NCBI GenBank assembly: GCA_030247855.1
Contig: JAPDRN010000131.1
Coordinates: forward strand, 29,405 to 93,404
DNA from: Knufia peltigerae
Lineage: Eukaryota; Ascomycota; Eurotiomycetes; Chaetothyriales; Trichomeriaceae
Direction of reading: 5' to 3'
Length of the DNA: 64,000 nucleotides
A program made the translations under genes and the position numbers. Positions 10,592 to 19,313 of the stretch are shown here, one piece after another. The notes beneath the pieces were generated by a model. The model saw only the letters and a list, made by a program, of their open reading frames with translations. It searched no databases and was not told where the DNA came from. Every line of letters starts with the position of its first letter. The first letter of the stretch is position 1.

Positions 10592-11248
10592 ATGGTTCGT
10601 ACGTATCCCGTAGTACCCCTGCACTTCGATCCCGCCCGCGTTGCCGCCTGGAGTGCGGCCATCGCCCTGCATCTGCTTGCGTTCCTGATGTTGCTGATTC
10701 CGGCGACCTACCAGGCCGTCACCGCACTTCCTCGCGACCAGACCACGATCAGGTTCATTCCCAAGGAAGAGCCAAAGCCGCCGGAGACCGCCCCCCTGCC
10801 ACCCAAGCCTGAAAAGGTGGAGGTGGTGCAGAAGCAGCAGGCCGTTCCGGTCCCGCCAACACTGCCAGCGCCCACCGCGACCGTCGAAGAGGCCCAGGGC
10901 ATCATCCTGCCGGCCGCCGAGCCGACAGCGGTGCAGGCGGCGCCGACGATCGCCCCGTCCACGCCACTGGCCGGCGCCCAGCTGCAGTACCGCAGCAACC
11001 CGCCGCCAAGCTACCCGATCCAGGCGCTGCGCAACCACGAGCAGGGCACGGTGCTGCTGCGGGTGGAAGTGGACCCCAGTGGCCAGCCGGTGAATGTCAG
11101 CATCGAACGCAGCAGCGGCTCGCGCAGCCTGGACCAGGCCGCTCGGCAGCAGGTGCTGCGCCACTGGCGTTTCGTGCCGGCCGAGCGTGATGGCGTGGCC
11201 GTTCCGGCCATCGGCATGGTGCCCGTGCAGTTCTCCCTGCCCGACTGA
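10592..11248 (+). CDS. TonB-family energy transducer
   Basis: 218 residues. TonB proteins span the inner membrane and pass proton-motive force to outer-membrane receptors. There is one N-terminal transmembrane segment (about 15-40, AAIALHLLAFLMLLI). A Pro/Glu/Lys-rich periplasmic linker follows (EEPKPPETAPLPPKPEKVEV), then the TonB C-terminal domain (about 138-217: PPPSYPIQAL, GTVLLRVEVDPSG, HWRFVPA). The ATG at 10592 is preferred to one at 10559 because GGAGGT ends 5 nt before it. No exbB/exbD is nearby, so it must use a remote pair. It stands just before a large TonB-dependent receptor and may serve it. Confidence 0.93.
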   Translation: MVRTYPVVPLHFDPARVAAWSAAIALHLLAFLMLLIPATYQAVTALPRDQTTIRFIPKEEPKPPETAPLPPKPEKVEVVQKQQAVPVPPTLPAPTATVEEAQGIILPAAEPTAVQAAPTIAPSTPLAGAQLQYRSNPPPSYPIQALRNHEQGTVLLRVEVDPSGQPVNVSIERSSGSRSLDQAARQQVLRHWRFVPAERDGVAVPAIGMVPVQFSLPD

Positions 11249-11254
11249 GTCAGA

Positions 11255-11283
11255 GGCCGGCCCGGCAGCACGCCGGGCCGGCC
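11255..11283. terminator. Perfect 12-bp inverted repeat after tonB-like gene
   Basis: GGCCGGCCCGGC (11255-11266), loop AGCAC, GCCGGGCCGGCC (11272-11283). It is a very stable hairpin 7 bp after the stop codon but has no T tract, so it may protect the 3' end or end transcription by another route. Confidence 0.5.
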
Positions 11284-11326
11284 ACAACGGTGAATGGGCC
11301 GCAACAGGGCCAATCTGCCCGATTAT

Positions 11327-11354
11327 TTGAACTTCGTTGGAAAACCGTTACGAA
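11327..11354 (+). promoter_or_regulatory. Candidate promoter for the TonB-dependent receptor
   Basis: TTGAAC (11327-11332), 16-bp spacer, TACGAA (11349-11354), inside a distinctly AT-rich patch (about 11320-11380) in an otherwise GC-rich region. The gene starts 111 bp further on, so a long leader is implied. Confidence 0.35.
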
Positions 11355-11464
11355 TTTAGTAAAACTTCACACCTCCGTCACCTGCGGGAAACCTAGATTG
11401 ACGCGTCCCGGGACACACCGGAGACAGCCCTCAATGCTCGAGTTTTCCAGTCAGGAGAGAAGCT

Positions 11465-14257
11465 GTGAAACACCCGATCCAACGGCCCGCCAGCCGCCGC
11501 CGCAACCACCTGGCAACGTCCATCACCCATATCCTCACCGGCGGTGCCCTGCTGCTCGCCGGCGCCGTGGCTTCCTCCTCTGCATTCGCGCAGGAACAGG
11601 CCACCAACCTTGACCGGATCACGGTCACCGGTTCGAACATCCCGCGCACCAACACCGAGACACCGTCACCGGTGCAGGTGGTGACCCGCCAGGAAATCGA
11701 TCGCACCGGCAAGACCTCGCTGGCCGAGTATCTGCAGACCATCACCGCTGACGGTGCTGGCTCCATTCCCAAGACCTTCGGCAACGGCTTCGCCGGTGGC
11801 GGCGCCGGCATTTCGCTGCGCGGCCTCGGTGCCGGCTCGACGCTGGTGCTGTTGAACGGCCGTCGCATGGCCACCTACGGCCTGGCCGATGATGGCCAGA
11901 AGGTGTTCACCGACCTCAGCACCATTCCGCTCGACGCTGTCGAACGCGTGGAAGTGCTGAAGGACGGCGCCTCGGCGATCTATGGCTCCGACGCCATCGC
12001 CGGCGTGGTCAACATCATCCTGCGCAGTGACTTCCAGGGTGTGATCCTGCGTGGTTCCTACGGCTTGTCCGGCGACAGCGATGGCGACGCCAAGAAGGCC
12101 ACCCTGACCGCCGGTACCGGCGATCTGGCCAGCGATGGCTGGAACGCGTTCTTCAGCCTGGACGTCGGCAAGACCGACGCCATCAAGATCAGCGACCGCA
12201 AGAACCGCAAGTGGATCGGCACCGGCGACACCCGTCAGTGGGGCTATGACAAGACCGCGCAGTTCCTGGGCGGCGCGTACACCCGTGGCGGCACCTCGGG
12301 CGGTTCCGGGCCGAACGGCTCCTACCTGGATGCCACCGGCCACCTGGTGCCCCTGCCCGGCTGCGCGGGCCTGACCACCATCGGTGGCCAGACCCCGGCC
12401 AGCATCGCCGCCGACGGCTGCCTGTTCGATCCGGCGCAGCAGTACCGCGACCTGATTCCCGAAGAGAAGTACGTCAACGTGTTCGGTCGCGCCAGCTTCG
12501 CCTTCGGTGAAGGCGGCGAGGTCTACACCGAGATCGGCTACTCCAAGAAGCAGACGATCTTCAGCAATACCCCGTCCGGTGTCTCCGGCGGCTGGGGTTA
12601 CCCGGGCGGCCCGGTCAATGCCAACAGCGGCTCGGGCGCCACCACGCTCGGGGCCACCCATCCGGACAACCCGACCGGTGCACCGGTGCGCCTGCGCTAC
12701 TCGGCGTGGGACGTCGGCCCGCGCGTCACCGACAACACCAACGAGTTCAACCGCTTCCTGGTTGGCGTGAAAGGCAACTGGGGTGACTGGAGCTACGACA
12801 CCGCCTACCTGCATTCGGGCACCGACCTGACCAACAAGCGCACCGGTTTCCTCAACTACGACAACGTGCGTTGTGCGCTGGCCAACCCGAACTGCGCCGG
12901 CGGTGTGTGGCGCATTGGCGACAACGCCGGCGAGAACTCGCAGGCACTGTACGACTTCATCTCGCCGATGATCAGCGCGCGCGCCAAGTCCAGCCTGGAC
13001 ATGTTCGACTTCACCATGTCGCGCAGCCTGATGGACCTGAAGGGCGGCCCGCTGGGCCTGGCGTTCGGCACCGAGTGGCGCAAGACCAGCAACAGCCTGA
13101 CCCCGCAGACCTTCACCGACACCGGCGACATCATTGGCCTGGGCTACTCGGCCTACGACGGCACCCAGAACGTCTACGCCGGTTATGTCGAACTGTCCGC
13201 GCCGGTGCTGGAGCAGTTGGAGCTGTCCGCTGCGATGCGCTATGACAAGTACGAGAGCGGTGAGGGCAAGGCCACGCCGAAGCTGGGCGTGAAGTGGACC
13301 CCGGCCGACTGGATCGCCCTGCGCGCCAGCTACGCCGAAGGTTTCCGCGCACCGAACCCGGCCGAGAACGGTGACGGTGGCCTCGCCGCCTTCTCCACTG
13401 CCGTCGACCCGATTCGTTGCCAGATCAGCGGCAACAACGCAGCAGAGTGCGGCGCCAACTCGGTGGCGATCATCACCAAGCCGAACAAGCTGCTGAAGCC
13501 GGAAGAGTCCAAGAGCTACTCGGTCGGCATCGTGCTGCAGCCGACCTCGTCCACCTCGATGACCGTCGATGCCTGGCAGATCAAGCGCACCAATGAAATC
13601 GTGCAGGGCAGCACCTCGGCGGCGATCCTCGCCGGCAACGTCCTGCGCGACAGCAACGATCTCAATGGCGTGGCCAACAGCGGCACCATCCTGGCGGTCA
13701 ACACGGCCTACGTGAATGCCAGCTCCTCGCGCGTCCGTGGTATCGATACCGACATCCGCCAGACCTTCGACATCGGCCCGGGCCAGCTGGAGCTGGACCT
13801 GCAGTGGAGCCATATCCTGAAGTTCGAGCGAACCGAAGGCGGCGACACGGTTGACTACGTGGGTACCCACGGCAACTGCGACGTCACCAACTGCATCGGC
13901 ACGCCGAAGGACAAGGTCAACTTCGGCACCACCTGGAAGCAGGGGCCGTGGAGCGTCAGCGCCGTTGCCAACTACATCAGCAAGATGGACAACATCGACA
14001 AGCGTGGCGGCGATTACCTGGCCTTCTACGCCGATGGTGAGCCGGTGAAGAAGATTTCTTCGTTCACCACGATGGACCTGTCCGGTCGCTGGAGCATCAA
14101 CGATTCGTTTGAACTCAACGCCTCGGTGGCGAACGTGTTCGACCGCATCGCCCCGCTCGACCCGACCACCTACGGCGGCGTGAACTACAACCCGATGCAC
14201 TTCTCCGGTGCGCTGGGTCGCTACTTCACCGTCGGTTTCAAGTACACCTTCAAGTAA
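11465..14257 (+). CDS. TonB-dependent outer-membrane receptor
   Basis: 930 residues. An outer-membrane beta-barrel with a plug, importing an unidentified substrate. The signal peptide ends near residue 43 (AVASSSAFA). A TonB-box-like stretch follows (LDRITVTGSNI), then the plug domain with LEGxD-like hallmarks (GLGAGSTLVLLNGRRMATYG, VEVLKDGASAIYGSDAIAGVVN). The barrel ends with a C-terminal aromatic-rich strand (GRYFTVGFKYTFK). Start is GTG 11465 with AGGAGA 6 nt upstream. The style (ITVTGSNIPR near the N-terminus, long Ser/Thr/Gly-rich loops) is that of the large xanthomonad receptor family often tied to carbohydrate or peptide uptake; no substrate can be read from sequence. Confidence 0.95.
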   Translation: MKHPIQRPASRRRNHLATSITHILTGGALLLAGAVASSSAFAQEQATNLDRITVTGSNIPRTNTETPSPVQVVTRQEIDRTGKTSLAEYLQTITADGAGSIPKTFGNGFAGGGAGISLRGLGAGSTLVLLNGRRMATYGLADDGQKVFTDLSTIPLDAVERVEVLKDGASAIYGSDAIAGVVNIILRSDFQGVILRGSYGLSGDSDGDAKKATLTAGTGDLASDGWNAFFSLDVGKTDAIKISDRKNRKWIGTGDTRQWGYDKTAQFLGGAYTRGGTSGGSGPNGSYLDATGHLVPLPGCAGLTTIGGQTPASIAADGCLFDPAQQYRDLIPEEKYVNVFGRASFAFGEGGEVYTEIGYSKKQTIFSNTPSGVSGGWGYPGGPVNANSGSGATTLGATHPDNPTGAPVRLRYSAWDVGPRVTDNTNEFNRFLVGVKGNWGDWSYDTAYLHSGTDLTNKRTGFLNYDNVRCALANPNCAGGVWRIGDNAGENSQALYDFISPMISARAKSSLDMFDFTMSRSLMDLKGGPLGLAFGTEWRKTSNSLTPQTFTDTGDIIGLGYSAYDGTQNVYAGYVELSAPVLEQLELSAAMRYDKYESGEGKATPKLGVKWTPADWIALRASYAEGFRAPNPAENGDGGLAAFSTAVDPIRCQISGNNAAECGANSVAIITKPNKLLKPEESKSYSVGIVLQPTSSTSMTVDAWQIKRTNEIVQGSTSAAILAGNVLRDSNDLNGVANSGTILAVNTAYVNASSSRVRGIDTDIRQTFDIGPGQLELDLQWSHILKFERTEGGDTVDYVGTHGNCDVTNCIGTPKDKVNFGTTWKQGPWSVSAVANYISKMDNIDKRGGDYLAFYADGEPVKKISSFTTMDLSGRWSINDSFELNASVANVFDRIAPLDPTTYGGVNYNPMHFSGALGRYFTVGFKYTFK

Positions 14258-14277
14258 TACGACCGCAGCGTCACCTG

Positions 14278-14314
14278 CCAAGGCCCGGGCTCACGCCCGG
14301 GCCTTGGCTTTTTT
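14278..14314 (+). terminator. Strong intrinsic terminator after the receptor
   Basis: A perfect 13-bp stem, CCAAGGCCCGGGC (14278-14290) with GCCCGGGCCTTGG (14295-14307), loop TCAC, then CTTTTTT. It lies 20 bp after the stop codon. Confidence 0.9.
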
Positions 14315-14335
14315 CCAAACGCGACAGCGTCCATC

Positions 14336-15787
14336 ATGGGCACCCTGACAGCTGCGGCGCGCGTGATGCCCTCTTCGAACCAACGCCTTGGCCTGGCCGC
14401 ACTGACTGCACTGGTGGTCGGCTCGATGGTCGGCGCCGGCATCTTTTCGCTGCCGCAGAACGTGGCGCGCAGCGCCGGCCCGGCCGCAGCGCTGATCGGC
14501 TGGGCAGTGAGCGGCGCCGGCATGCTGATGCTCGCCTTCGTGTTCCAGGCTCTGGCCAATCGTCGCCCCGACCTGGACACCGGCATCTACGCGTATGCGC
14601 GCGAAGGCTTCGGCAACTACATCGGTTTCTCCGCCGCCTGGGGCTACTGGGTCGCGTCGGTACTCGGCAACGCCAGTTTCTTCGTGCTGATCTTCAGCGG
14701 TCTCGGCCACTTCGCACCGGTGTTCGGCGAAGGCAATACACCGGCCGCCATCGCCGCATCGTCGCTGTTGCTGTGGACCGTGCACCTGCTGGTGCTGCGC
14801 GGCCTGCGCACCGCGGCAATCATCAATGGCCTGGTCACCGTGGCCAAGCTGGTGCCGATCGCGCTGTTCCTGATCCTGGCGGCCGGCGCATTCCGCATGG
14901 ACGTGTTCCGCGCCGACTTCTTCGGCGCTCCCGCGCTGGGGGACATGGGTCAACAGCTGCGCGGAATGATGCTGGTCACCGTGTGGGTGTTCATCGGCAT
15001 TGAAGGCGCCAGCATCTACTCGCGCCGGGCCACACGACGCGCCGATGTCGGCCGCGCCACCGTGATCGGCTTCATCGGCGTGTGGCTGCTGCTGGTGCTG
15101 GTCAGCCTGCTGTCGATGGGTGTGCTGTCGCGGGCCGAGCTGGCGGGCCTGCCCAATCCCTCGATGGCCTACGTGCTGCGCACGATCGTTGGCGAATGGG
15201 GCGCGACGGTGATCATCATCGGCTCGATCATCTCGGTGCTGGGCGCGCTGCTGGCGTGGGTGCTGCTGTGCGCCGAAGTACTGTTTTCCGCCGCTGGCGA
15301 TGGCACGATGCCGGCCTTTCTCGGCCGCGAGAACGCACGCGGCGTGCCCGCCAATGCGCTGTGGTTGAGCAACGGTCTGATCCAGTTGTTCCTGCTGCTG
15401 GTGCTGTTCAATTCGGGCAGCTACACCAGCCTGGTGCTGCTGGCGGCTTCCATGAGCCTGGTGCCGTACTTCCTGTCCAGCGCGTTCGGCGTGAAGCTGG
15501 CCTGGCAGGGCGAGGCTTACGCCAGCGCGGCCGGTGCCCGCTGGCGCGACTTCATCGTCGCGCTGCTGGCCAGCGCCTATGCGCTGTGGCTGGTGTATGC
15601 CGGTGGCCTGGACAACCTGCTGCTGTCGGTGCTGCTGTATGTGCCGGGCGTGGTGCTGTACGCGTTGACCCGGCACCAGCGCGGCGAGCGGGTGTTCACA
15701 CGTTGGGAGTGGGTGCTGTTCGGCGCGATCCTGGTGGTGGCGATCGCCACGCTGGTGGCGTTCTCACGTGGTGCGCTGAACTTGTAG
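14336..15787 (+). CDS. APC-family amino acid antiporter (arginine/ornithine type)
   Basis: 483 residues, about twelve membrane helices. The N-terminal helix motif VGSMVGAGIFSLPQNVA is the substrate-binding GxGIFxLP element of basic amino acid/polyamine antiporters (ArcD/AdiC-like). Helix 6 carries WVFIGIEGASIYSRRA, also typical of arginine-ornithine exchangers. It is therefore probably an inner-membrane exchanger of basic amino acids; the exact pair is inference. No arginine deiminase genes are adjacent. The start is uncertain: ATG 14336 and ATG 14366 (MPSSNQRLG) both lack a good ribosome site. It follows a strong terminator, so it is transcribed on its own. Confidence 0.88.
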   Translation: MGTLTAAARVMPSSNQRLGLAALTALVVGSMVGAGIFSLPQNVARSAGPAAALIGWAVSGAGMLMLAFVFQALANRRPDLDTGIYAYAREGFGNYIGFSAAWGYWVASVLGNASFFVLIFSGLGHFAPVFGEGNTPAAIAASSLLLWTVHLLVLRGLRTAAIINGLVTVAKLVPIALFLILAAGAFRMDVFRADFFGAPALGDMGQQLRGMMLVTVWVFIGIEGASIYSRRATRRADVGRATVIGFIGVWLLLVLVSLLSMGVLSRAELAGLPNPSMAYVLRTIVGEWGATVIIIGSIISVLGALLAWVLLCAEVLFSAAGDGTMPAFLGRENARGVPANALWLSNGLIQLFLLLVLFNSGSYTSLVLLAASMSLVPYFLSSAFGVKLAWQGEAYASAAGARWRDFIVALLASAYALWLVYAGGLDNLLLSVLLYVPGVVLYALTRHQRGERVFTRWEWVLFGAILVVAIATLVAFSRGALNL

Positions 15788-15820
15788 CGCCGGGCCTGCT
15801 TGATCGATCCCTCGCAATGC

Positions 15821-15839
15821 ATCCACGCATGGCGTGGAT
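15821..15839 (-). repeat. Degenerate SMAG/REP palindrome
   Basis: ATCCACGC-ATG-GCGTGGAT (15821-15839), the same core as the array at 54960-55052, but the flanking CTAC (GTAG on the minus strand) is changed to CCAC. It lies 33 bp after the antiporter gene. Confidence 0.7.
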
Positions 15840-15873
15840 CCACCGCCGCACGCGATTGCACGGCGCGACACAA

Positions 15874-15905
15874 CAAAAAAGGCCTGCATCTTGCGATGCA
15901 GGCCT
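15874..15905 (-). terminator. Terminator of the rlmH/tRNA-Asn transcript
   Basis: On the minus strand AGGCCTGCATC, loop GCAA, GATGCAGGCCT (15905 to 15880) is followed by TTTTTTGTTG. An 11-bp perfect stem placed 9 bp after the tRNA CCA end, so it ends the tRNA transcript and any read-through from rlmH. Confidence 0.92.
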
Positions 15906-15913
15906 CTTGAATG

Positions 15914-15990
15914 TGGCGCCCGAAGTTGGACTCGAACCAACGACCCCCTGATTAACAGTCAAGTGCTCTAACCGGCTGAGCTATTCGGGC
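15914..15990 (-). tRNA. tRNA-Asn (GTT)
   Basis: 77 nt including an encoded CCA. Acceptor GCCCGAA pairs with TTCGGGC; discriminator G. The D arm is GCTC/GAGC, the anticodon arm CTTGA-CTGTTAA-TCAGG with anticodon GTT, and the T arm GTTGG-TTCGAGT-CCAAC. It begins 22 nt after the rlmH stop codon on the same strand, so it may be processed from the operon mRNA as well as from its own promoter. Confidence 0.98.
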
Positions 15991-16012
15991 AGACCGCCAG
16001 TATAACGACTCT

Positions 16013-16483
16013 TCACGCGCGATGGTAGGGGTGATTGGCCAACATCGCAGCGGCGCGATACAACTGTTCGGCCACCACCAGCCGCACCAGCATGTGCGGC
16101 AGCGTCAGCGGGCCGATCGACCACTTTTCATCGGCCAGTGCAGACACTTCCGGCGAATGCCCTTCGGGGCCGCCGATCAGGAACGCCAGGTCCCGGCCCT
16201 GTCCACGCCAGTGCTCCAGGCGCTGCGCCAGCTGCTCGGAACTGAGCTGGCGGCCCGGTACGTCCAGCGCAACGACATAGGCATTCTTCGGCAACGCAGC
16301 GATCACCCGCTTGCCTTCGTCCTCGGTGGCGCGACGCGCGTCGCGCCCTTTGCCACGCAGGCCAGGCTCGATCTCCACCAGCTCGAAGGGCAGCCAGTGC
16401 GAGAGCCGCTTCTGGTACTCGGCAAACCCCTGCGCCACCCAGCTGGGCGCGCGTTCGCCGGTGGCGATCAGGCGGGCTTTCAT
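16013..16483 (-). CDS. rlmH: 23S rRNA pseudouridine-1915 N3-methyltransferase RlmH
   Basis: 156 residues, SPOUT-class methyltransferase that methylates pseudouridine 1915 of 23S rRNA in assembled 70S ribosomes. Family motifs FLIGGPEGHSPEV and LTLPHMLVRLVVAEQLYRA form the trefoil-knot cofactor site, and the C-terminal HPYHRA is the usual end. Start: the ATG at 16489 abuts GGAGGA with no spacing, while the ATG at 16483 (MKARLIATGERAP) has 6 nt, so the latter is chosen. It follows rsfS by 63 bp and ends the leuS-to-rlmH cluster, as ybeB-ybeA do in E. coli. Confidence 0.97.
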   Translation of the reverse strand: MKARLIATGERAPSWVAQGFAEYQKRLSHWLPFELVEIEPGLRGKGRDARRATEDEGKRVIAALPKNAYVVALDVPGRQLSSEQLAQRLEHWRGQGRDLAFLIGGPEGHSPEVSALADEKWSIGPLTLPHMLVRLVVAEQLYRAAAMLANHPYHRA

Positions 16484-16502
16484 CCACATTCCTCCAAAAC
16501 GT

Positions 16503-16525
16503 CGACGGCGCCATCGGCGCCGTCG
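16503..16525 (-). terminator. Hairpin between rsfS and rlmH
   Basis: CGACGGCGCC/GGCGCCGTCG, a 10-bp stem with a 3-nt loop (16503-16525), followed on the minus strand by ACGTTTTGGAGG. It ends 20 bp before the rlmH start. It could partly terminate or stabilise the operon mRNA at this junction; the T tract is short. Confidence 0.4.
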
Positions 16526-16546
16526 AAAACCGCATCAACGAATGGC

Positions 16547-16960
16547 TCAGGCCACTTCGTCGTCGTCGTAGGACGGCGGCTGGTCGCCAACGGTCCACAG
16601 GCGCTCGAGCGCATAGAACTCGCGCACGCGCGGCAGCATCACGTGCACGATGACGTCGCCCAGGTCGACCAGCACCCATTCGGCTTCACGCTCGCCTTCA
16701 ACACCCAGCGGCATGACGTCGATCTTCTTGGCGAAGCGCACGACCTCGTCGGCGATGGACTTCACATGGCGGGTCGAAGTGCCCGACACGACCACCATGT
16801 AGTCGGCGACGCTGGACTTGCCGCGTACATCGATCTCGACCGGGTCCTTGGCCTTCAGGTCTTCGGTGGCTTGACGGACGCTGGCCAGCAGTTCCGGCAC
16901 GGAGGGCGGCGGGCTGGGCAGATCGACCTTGATGGTCTGGGGCTGGGTCTGGTTGCTCAA
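16547..16960 (-). CDS. rsfS: Ribosomal silencing factor RsfS
   Basis: 137 residues, Iojap/YbeB family. RsfS binds protein L14 on the 50S subunit and blocks joining with 30S in starved cells. The conserved core [29 protein letters not shown] and [15 protein letters not shown] is complete. Compared with E. coli it has an N-terminal extension of roughly 20 residues rich in Gln and Pro ([20 protein letters not shown]) and an acidic tail (DDDEVA). It lies 58 bp after nadD in the same operon. Confidence 0.96.
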   Translation of the reverse strand: MSNQTQPQTIKVDLPSPPPSVPELLASVRQATEDLKAKDPVEIDVRGKSSVADYMVVVSGTSTRHVKSIADEVVRFAKKIDVMPLGVEGEREAEWVLVDLGDVIVHVMLPRVREFYALERLWTVGDQPPSYDDDEVA

Positions 16961-17018
16961 AGCGGGTCGACTCGATAAACGTAGAAGCGATTATACGGCC
17001 ACAGCGCGGCAACCGTAT

Positions 17019-17684
17019 TCACGAGGTGGCGGAGCGGTACAGGCCGTGGCCAGAAACATAGTCGGCCACCGCCGGTGCCAGCATGGCCCGCCAGGGGCCG
17101 CCCGCGGCGATCTGGGTGCGCACGGCACTGGCCGATTCCTCGCGCAGCGGGTGGTGCAGGCGCAGGATGCGGCCGGCCGGGCTGGCAAGCAGGGCCTGCT
17201 CATTGTCGGCCCAGCGCCCCTCGGTAGCCTGACCCAGCGCACCGTCGACACTGGCCCGCAGCGGACTGCCTGGACGCTCGGCGACGATGAAATGGGCCAG
17301 CCCGAACAGCGCCTGCCACTCATGCCAGCTGGGCAGGCCCAGCAGGCTGTCGGCCCCCACCAGCCACGCCAACGGACGGCTGGGGCCAAGTTCGGCACGC
17401 AGTTCGCGCAGGGTATCGACGGTATAGGACGGCCTGCCGGGAAAGCGCGCCGCCCGATCCAGCTCACGGCGGTCCAGCAGCAGGCCCGGTTCATCGCCGA
17501 CGGCCAGGCCGAGCATGGTGCAGCGCTGTTCGGCGGTCGCGCCCGGCACCGCGCGGTGCGGCGGGTCGGCGGCAGGCAGCATGCGCACTGCCACCTGCAG
17601 CTCATCGCGCGCAGCGCGCGCGATCGCCAGATGGCCCAGATGCACCGGGTCGAAGGTGCCCCCGTAATAGATCCGCAGGCTCAT
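17019..17684 (-). CDS. nadD: Nicotinate-nucleotide adenylyltransferase
   Basis: 221 residues. Joins nicotinate mononucleotide and ATP into deamido-NAD, an essential NAD synthesis step. The nucleotidyltransferase signature GGTFDPVHLGHL is at residues 8-19, the substrate-binding region PSYTVDTLREL is in the middle, and the second ATP motif is in SASAVRTQIAAG near the end (ISSTxIR equivalent). The gene starts 3 bp after holA ends, so it is translated from the same mRNA. Confidence 0.97.
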   Translation of the reverse strand: MSLRIYYGGTFDPVHLGHLAIARAARDELQVAVRMLPAADPPHRAVPGATAEQRCTMLGLAVGDEPGLLLDRRELDRAARFPGRPSYTVDTLRELRAELGPSRPLAWLVGADSLLGLPSWHEWQALFGLAHFIVAERPGSPLRASVDGALGQATEGRWADNEQALLASPAGRILRLHHPLREESASAVRTQIAAGGPWRAMLAPAVADYVSGHGLYRSATS

Positions 17685-17687
17685 GGA

Positions 17688-18725
17688 TCAGGCCCGGACG
17701 AGCAGCCGTACCGCGCGTGCCTCGGCCACCGCCACCAGCAGGCGCTCAAGCGCGAGCCAGGCATCGCCGTCGGCGCGCCCCTTGGCGATGCGGTCAACCA
17801 GCCCTGCTTCGGCCACGAAACGCTCCCAGCGCTTGCCTTCCGGATGCCGCTGCAGGGCACGTTTGTAGGGTGCCTGCCGCGACTCCCAGATACCGCGGGA
17901 TTTCATCTCCGCAGCCAGATTACCGCCGCGTGCCTGTACCCGTGCCAGGCCGGCACCGGCCAGCAGTTCGCGAATCACGATCGGCATCAGCGCGGCCACG
18001 GCCTCGCCTTCGCCGCGCAGACCGGCCAGCATCCTCAGCACGGCCTGTGGCTGGCCGGAGAACGTGGCTTCCACCAGCCGGAACACATCGTAGCGGGCGG
18101 CATCGGCCACCAGCGACTCCATCCGTTCCACGTCCAGGGTCTGGCCGTCGGCCAGCAAGACGAGCTTGTCGATCTCCTGCGCAGCCGCCAGCAGGTTGCC
18201 TTCCACGCGTTCGGCCAGGCGCTGCACGGCGGCCGGCTCGGCGCGCAGGCCCCTGCTGCGCAGGCGCCGTTCGATCCAGTCCGACAGCTCATGTGGCTTG
18301 ATGGCCCAGGCCACCGACAGCACGCCGACGCGGTTCACCGCCTCGGCCCATTTGCCCTGGTGCGCCTTGCTCCATTCGTTGGCGGTGATCATCAGGATCA
18401 CGTCCGGCGCCGGGTTGGCGCAGAACCGGCTGATCACCTCACCGCCGTCCTTGCCCGGCTTGCCGCTGGGCAGGCGCACTTCCACCAGGCGGCGGGCACT
18501 GAACAGGCTGGGGGCATTGAAGCTGGCGTCGAGCTGGTTCCAGTCGAAATCACGGCCATCGGCATCGAACACTTCGCGCTCGTCGATGCCGGCCGCGCGT
18601 GCGCGGGCCCGCACGGCGTCAGCCGCCTCCAGCACGCGCAGTGTTTCCGGTCCGGCGATCAGATAGACCGGCGCCAGCGCCGTGTCGGCGCCCTGGCCGG
18701 CCAACTGTTCCGGTCGCAGTTCCAT
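17688..18725 (-). CDS. holA: DNA polymerase III subunit delta
   Basis: 345 residues. HolA is the wrench of the clamp loader that opens the beta sliding clamp. The order is an N-terminal AAA+-like domain without a functional Walker A (PVYLIAGPETLRVLEAADAVR), the beta-clamp contact region near SLFSARRLVEVRLPSGKPGK, then a helical lid and collar domain ending VAVAEARAVRLLVRA. Length and order match the family. It is 12 bp after lptE and 3 bp before nadD, the conserved cluster order. Confidence 0.96.
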   Translation of the reverse strand: MELRPEQLAGQGADTALAPVYLIAGPETLRVLEAADAVRARARAAGIDEREVFDADGRDFDWNQLDASFNAPSLFSARRLVEVRLPSGKPGKDGGEVISRFCANPAPDVILMITANEWSKAHQGKWAEAVNRVGVLSVAWAIKPHELSDWIERRLRSRGLRAEPAAVQRLAERVEGNLLAAAQEIDKLVLLADGQTLDVERMESLVADAARYDVFRLVEATFSGQPQAVLRMLAGLRGEGEAVAALMPIVIRELLAGAGLARVQARGGNLAAEMKSRGIWESRQAPYKRALQRHPEGKRWERFVAEAGLVDRIAKGRADGDAWLALERLLVAVAEARAVRLLVRA

Positions 18726-18737
18726 CAGGCGCCCGGC

Positions 18738-19313
18738 TCAGTGCTGGACGGCGGGTGCGGGCTCGACCGGATCGTGCTCGACCGGCTTCGGCGCCGACAG
18801 GCTGCCGCCCTTTTCCAGCTCGGCGCGGACCACGCTGTCGATGCGACGGATGATCGAGGCCGACATTTCGCGGCGCAGTTCGTCAGCCAGGATCTCGCGT
18901 TCGGTGGTGGTACCGGTGGCGTCGGTCGGCGGCGACACGTAGTCGCGCGACAGTTCGATCACCTGCTGCGGCACCAGTTCGCTGCCATCTTCGCGGCGGA
19001 AGATGAAGATCACTGCATAGCGCAGGCTGTATTCCTGCGCGCGGCCCTGCGAGTCGATCGCAATGGGCAGGTCGCCCCAGCGTTCGGACAGCACCTGCAG
19101 CTGGGCATTGGGGCCCTTGCTGTCCTCATCGGCCAAGCGTGCACCGGAGGCCAGCAGGCTGCGGTTCAACAGCTTGACCAGCTCGCTGTAGGGCGCGGTG
19201 GATACCACCTTCACCGGCGCCGTATCGGTCGGCAGCATCAGCTTGTTGCGCAGGTGGAAACCACAGCCGGCGAGGCCGAGGACGAGAACGAGGGCAAGCA
19301 GGATTCGGGTCAT
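18738..19313 (-). CDS. lptE: LPS-assembly lipoprotein LptE
   Basis: 191 residues. LptE is the outer-membrane lipoprotein that plugs the LptD barrel and helps insert lipopolysaccharide. The signal sequence MTRILLALVLVLGLAGCGFHLR has a lipobox LAGC with Cys17, and GFHLR directly after the lipidated Cys is a hallmark of the family. A C-terminal extension rich in Pro and Glu (PKPVEHDPVEPAPAVQH) is seen. The frame is open further upstream to 19397, but the ATG at 19313 gives the proper signal sequence. It sits between leuS and holA as in other gammaproteobacteria. Confidence 0.95.
   Translation of the reverse strand: MTRILLALVLVLGLAGCGFHLRNKLMLPTDTAPVKVVSTAPYSELVKLLNRSLLASGARLADEDSKGPNAQLQVLSERWGDLPIAIDSQGRAQEYSLRYAVIFIFRREDGSELVPQQVIELSRDYVSPPTDATGTTTEREILADELRREMSASIIRRIDSVVRAELEKGGSLSAPKPVEHDPVEPAPAVQH

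Noticed and set aside
15914..15990. tRNA gene as an attachment site for an integrated element
   Set aside because: No integrase, no direct repeat of the tRNA 3' end, and both flanks are conserved housekeeping genes.
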